A stretch of DNA of 15,973 bases, taken from assembly GCA_948762645.1 (NCBI GenBank), contig CAQBRY010000039.1:1-15973 (forward strand). Direction: 5' to 3'. Position 1 is the first letter of the stretch, and the number at the start of each line of letters is the position of its first letter. The notes below the pieces were generated by a model. It ran no database searches and was not told the DNA's origin. It saw nothing but the letters and a program-made list of their open reading frames with translations. The translations under genes were made by a program, and so were the position numbers. This stretch comes from an uncultured Eubacteriales bacterium (GTDB lineage Bacteria; Bacillota; Clostridia; Oscillospirales; Acutalibacteraceae). Positions 15,041 through 15,973 of this stretch are shown here, one piece after another.

Positions 15041-15973
15041 ATGAATTTGAAACTAATAAATAAAAAATATTCTGATAATCAAAAAGAAGATATTTACAAA
15101 ATTATATCAGACATTTTTGTAGCCAAAGAAGATATGATAACAATACATAATTTTTGTATAAACAATAAAGCGAAAGTCACATTTCGGGAGGCAGGAATTG
15201 CCAGTATAAGTCAACTAAAACGAGGAGCCGGAGCTAAGCCTCATTCTATTTTAGAAAAGTCTATCAAAGAATCTCGGATGACGCCTGTTGATATTCAAGC
15301 GTTAAAAAGTATAGTCGGGGAATCAAATCTTGAATTAGTATTAGGGCTAGTCGGACGATGGAGCAAACAGCCGACTCAAGGTAACCAAGTAAATAAAACT
15401 CTTAAAGGCTTATATCTTACAAACAAAGCTAATGGAGCTATTAACGGAGAACTGAAACTTTTTGCTCCGATTATAAAACCTCCAAATCCTTATAAAAATG
15501 GTGTCAGAAAAAATTATTTCATAAAATTAGCTTTATCCCAAAGTCATGCATCAAATATGATAAATAAAGCAAAAACAAGAGTTGAAAAACTTAAAAACCC
15601 AAAAGAAATAGAATTTGAAAAAGGTCCGTATTTCAAAATTGCCCCTTACTATGTTTCTTATAGATTAAGCACAATTTTTTTAAAAACTCTCGTGTCAGAA
15701 AAAGGTAAAAAATTTTATAAATATCTTTTTGCTGGAGACTATGATATGCATGATCTTTTTACAAATCGTGCATTTGCACAGGGATCATTTGATGAAAAAA
15801 GATTAATAAACAATCTTAATTCTCAAATAAATAGTAGTGGTCACAGAAAGCAAGCATTTGCTAATTTTTTAAAAGACAATTCCTCTTCTTCGGACTATAA
15901 CATGATTCAGCACGGTGCTCAAGAAAAATATTCAGCCAATATGGCAAATAACGAAAAGGGAAAACCTATAGAT
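15041..15973 (+). CDS. ExoY/edema factor/CyaA-like class II nucleotidyl cyclase (3' end outside window)
   Basis: The first 311 residues of a putative toxin-type nucleotidyl cyclase (anthrax edema factor family). The key residues appear in family order and spacing. Arg49 (VTFRE), Lys66 (GAKP) and Lys73 (LEKS) have gaps of 17 and 7, exactly as in edema factor R329-K346-K353. Asp233 and Asp235 in AGDYDMHDLF are the metal-binding D-x-D, and His291 lies in MIQHGAQE. Residues 74-230 match the size of the CB subdomain. The Asn expected six residues after His291 is Tyr297, and the His of edema factor position 351 is Leu71. Known members make cAMP or cGMP/cUMP in host cells after activation by calmodulin or actin. 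There is no signal peptide, as in ExoY, so the export route is unknown. The ATG follows GGTGATC, complementary to the extended anti-SD. The frame is open to the window edge. Confidence 0.8.
   Translation, partial: MNLKLINKKYSDNQKEDIYKIISDIFVAKEDMITIHNFCINNKAKVTFREAGIASISQLKRGAGAKPHSILEKSIKESRMTPVDIQALKSIVGESNLELVLGLVGRWSKQPTQGNQVNKTLKGLYLTNKANGAINGELKLFAPIIKPPNPYKNGVRKNYFIKLALSQSHASNMINKAKTRVEKLKNPKEIEFEKGPYFKIAPYYVSYRLSTIFLKTLVSEKGKKFYKYLFAGDYDMHDLFTNRAFAQGSFDEKRLINNLNSQINSSGHRKQAFANFLKDNSSSSDYNMIQHGAQEKYSANMANNEKGKPID

Noticed and set aside
1..15973. CRISPR arrays, tRNA or rRNA genes, transposases, insertion-sequence ends
   Set aside because: I looked for regularly spaced repeats, cloverleaf ends and transposase motifs on both strands and saw none.

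Overview
The window is a very AT-rich stretch from a low-GC Gram-positive bacterium, most likely a Clostridia-like member of the Bacillota. The clues are the codon use, strong AGGAGG-type ribosome binding sites, a DUF1292 protein, a methionine gamma-lyase (YnbB-like) family protein, paired M42 peptidases and a Cache-HAMP-SpoIIE/RsbU phosphatase. Two genes have clear eukaryote-directed character: a secreted beta-helix protein ending in an IAP-type RING finger, and an ExoY/edema-factor-like nucleotidyl cyclase. They suggest a lifestyle in or on eukaryotic cells (inference). I cannot name the species.

Layout. Minus strand, 1-1924: a two-TM membrane protein of unknown function, translationally coupled to murC, which runs off the left edge. 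Their promoter lies inside a perfect AT-rich palindrome. Minus strand, 4080-2095: an accessory cassette sitting between murC and murD. It holds a Clp/torsin-type AAA+ ATPase with an N-terminal signal or membrane segment, a possible 23-residue hydrophobic peptide, a 51-codon ORF with no ordinary start codon (probable AUU start), and an unknown 138-144 aa protein. That last reading frame is one base out of register with its well-placed SD and ATG. Plus strand, 4425-9156: murD, two tandem M42 aminopeptidases and a PLP-dependent lyase, closely packed as one operon. Plus strand, 9295-11664: a Cache-HAMP-PP2C sensor phosphatase with its own promoter. Plus strand, 11873-13975: the secreted beta-helix/RING protein with its own promoter and terminator. 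After a 450-base gap come a DUF1292 gene, a roughly 190-nt structured RNA (best guess 6S RNA) and the nucleotidyl cyclase, which is cut by the right edge.

How it fits together. MurC and MurD catalyse consecutive steps of peptidoglycan precursor synthesis, and the peptidases and lyase suggest peptide and amino-acid salvage. The sensor phosphatase probably feeds a sigma-factor or second-messenger switch elsewhere in the genome. The RING protein, the cyclase and perhaps the AAA+ cassette are the accessory part. Each has its own promoter and they sit as separate insertions among housekeeping genes rather than in one compact island. All family calls come from reading motifs by eye; no database search was run.
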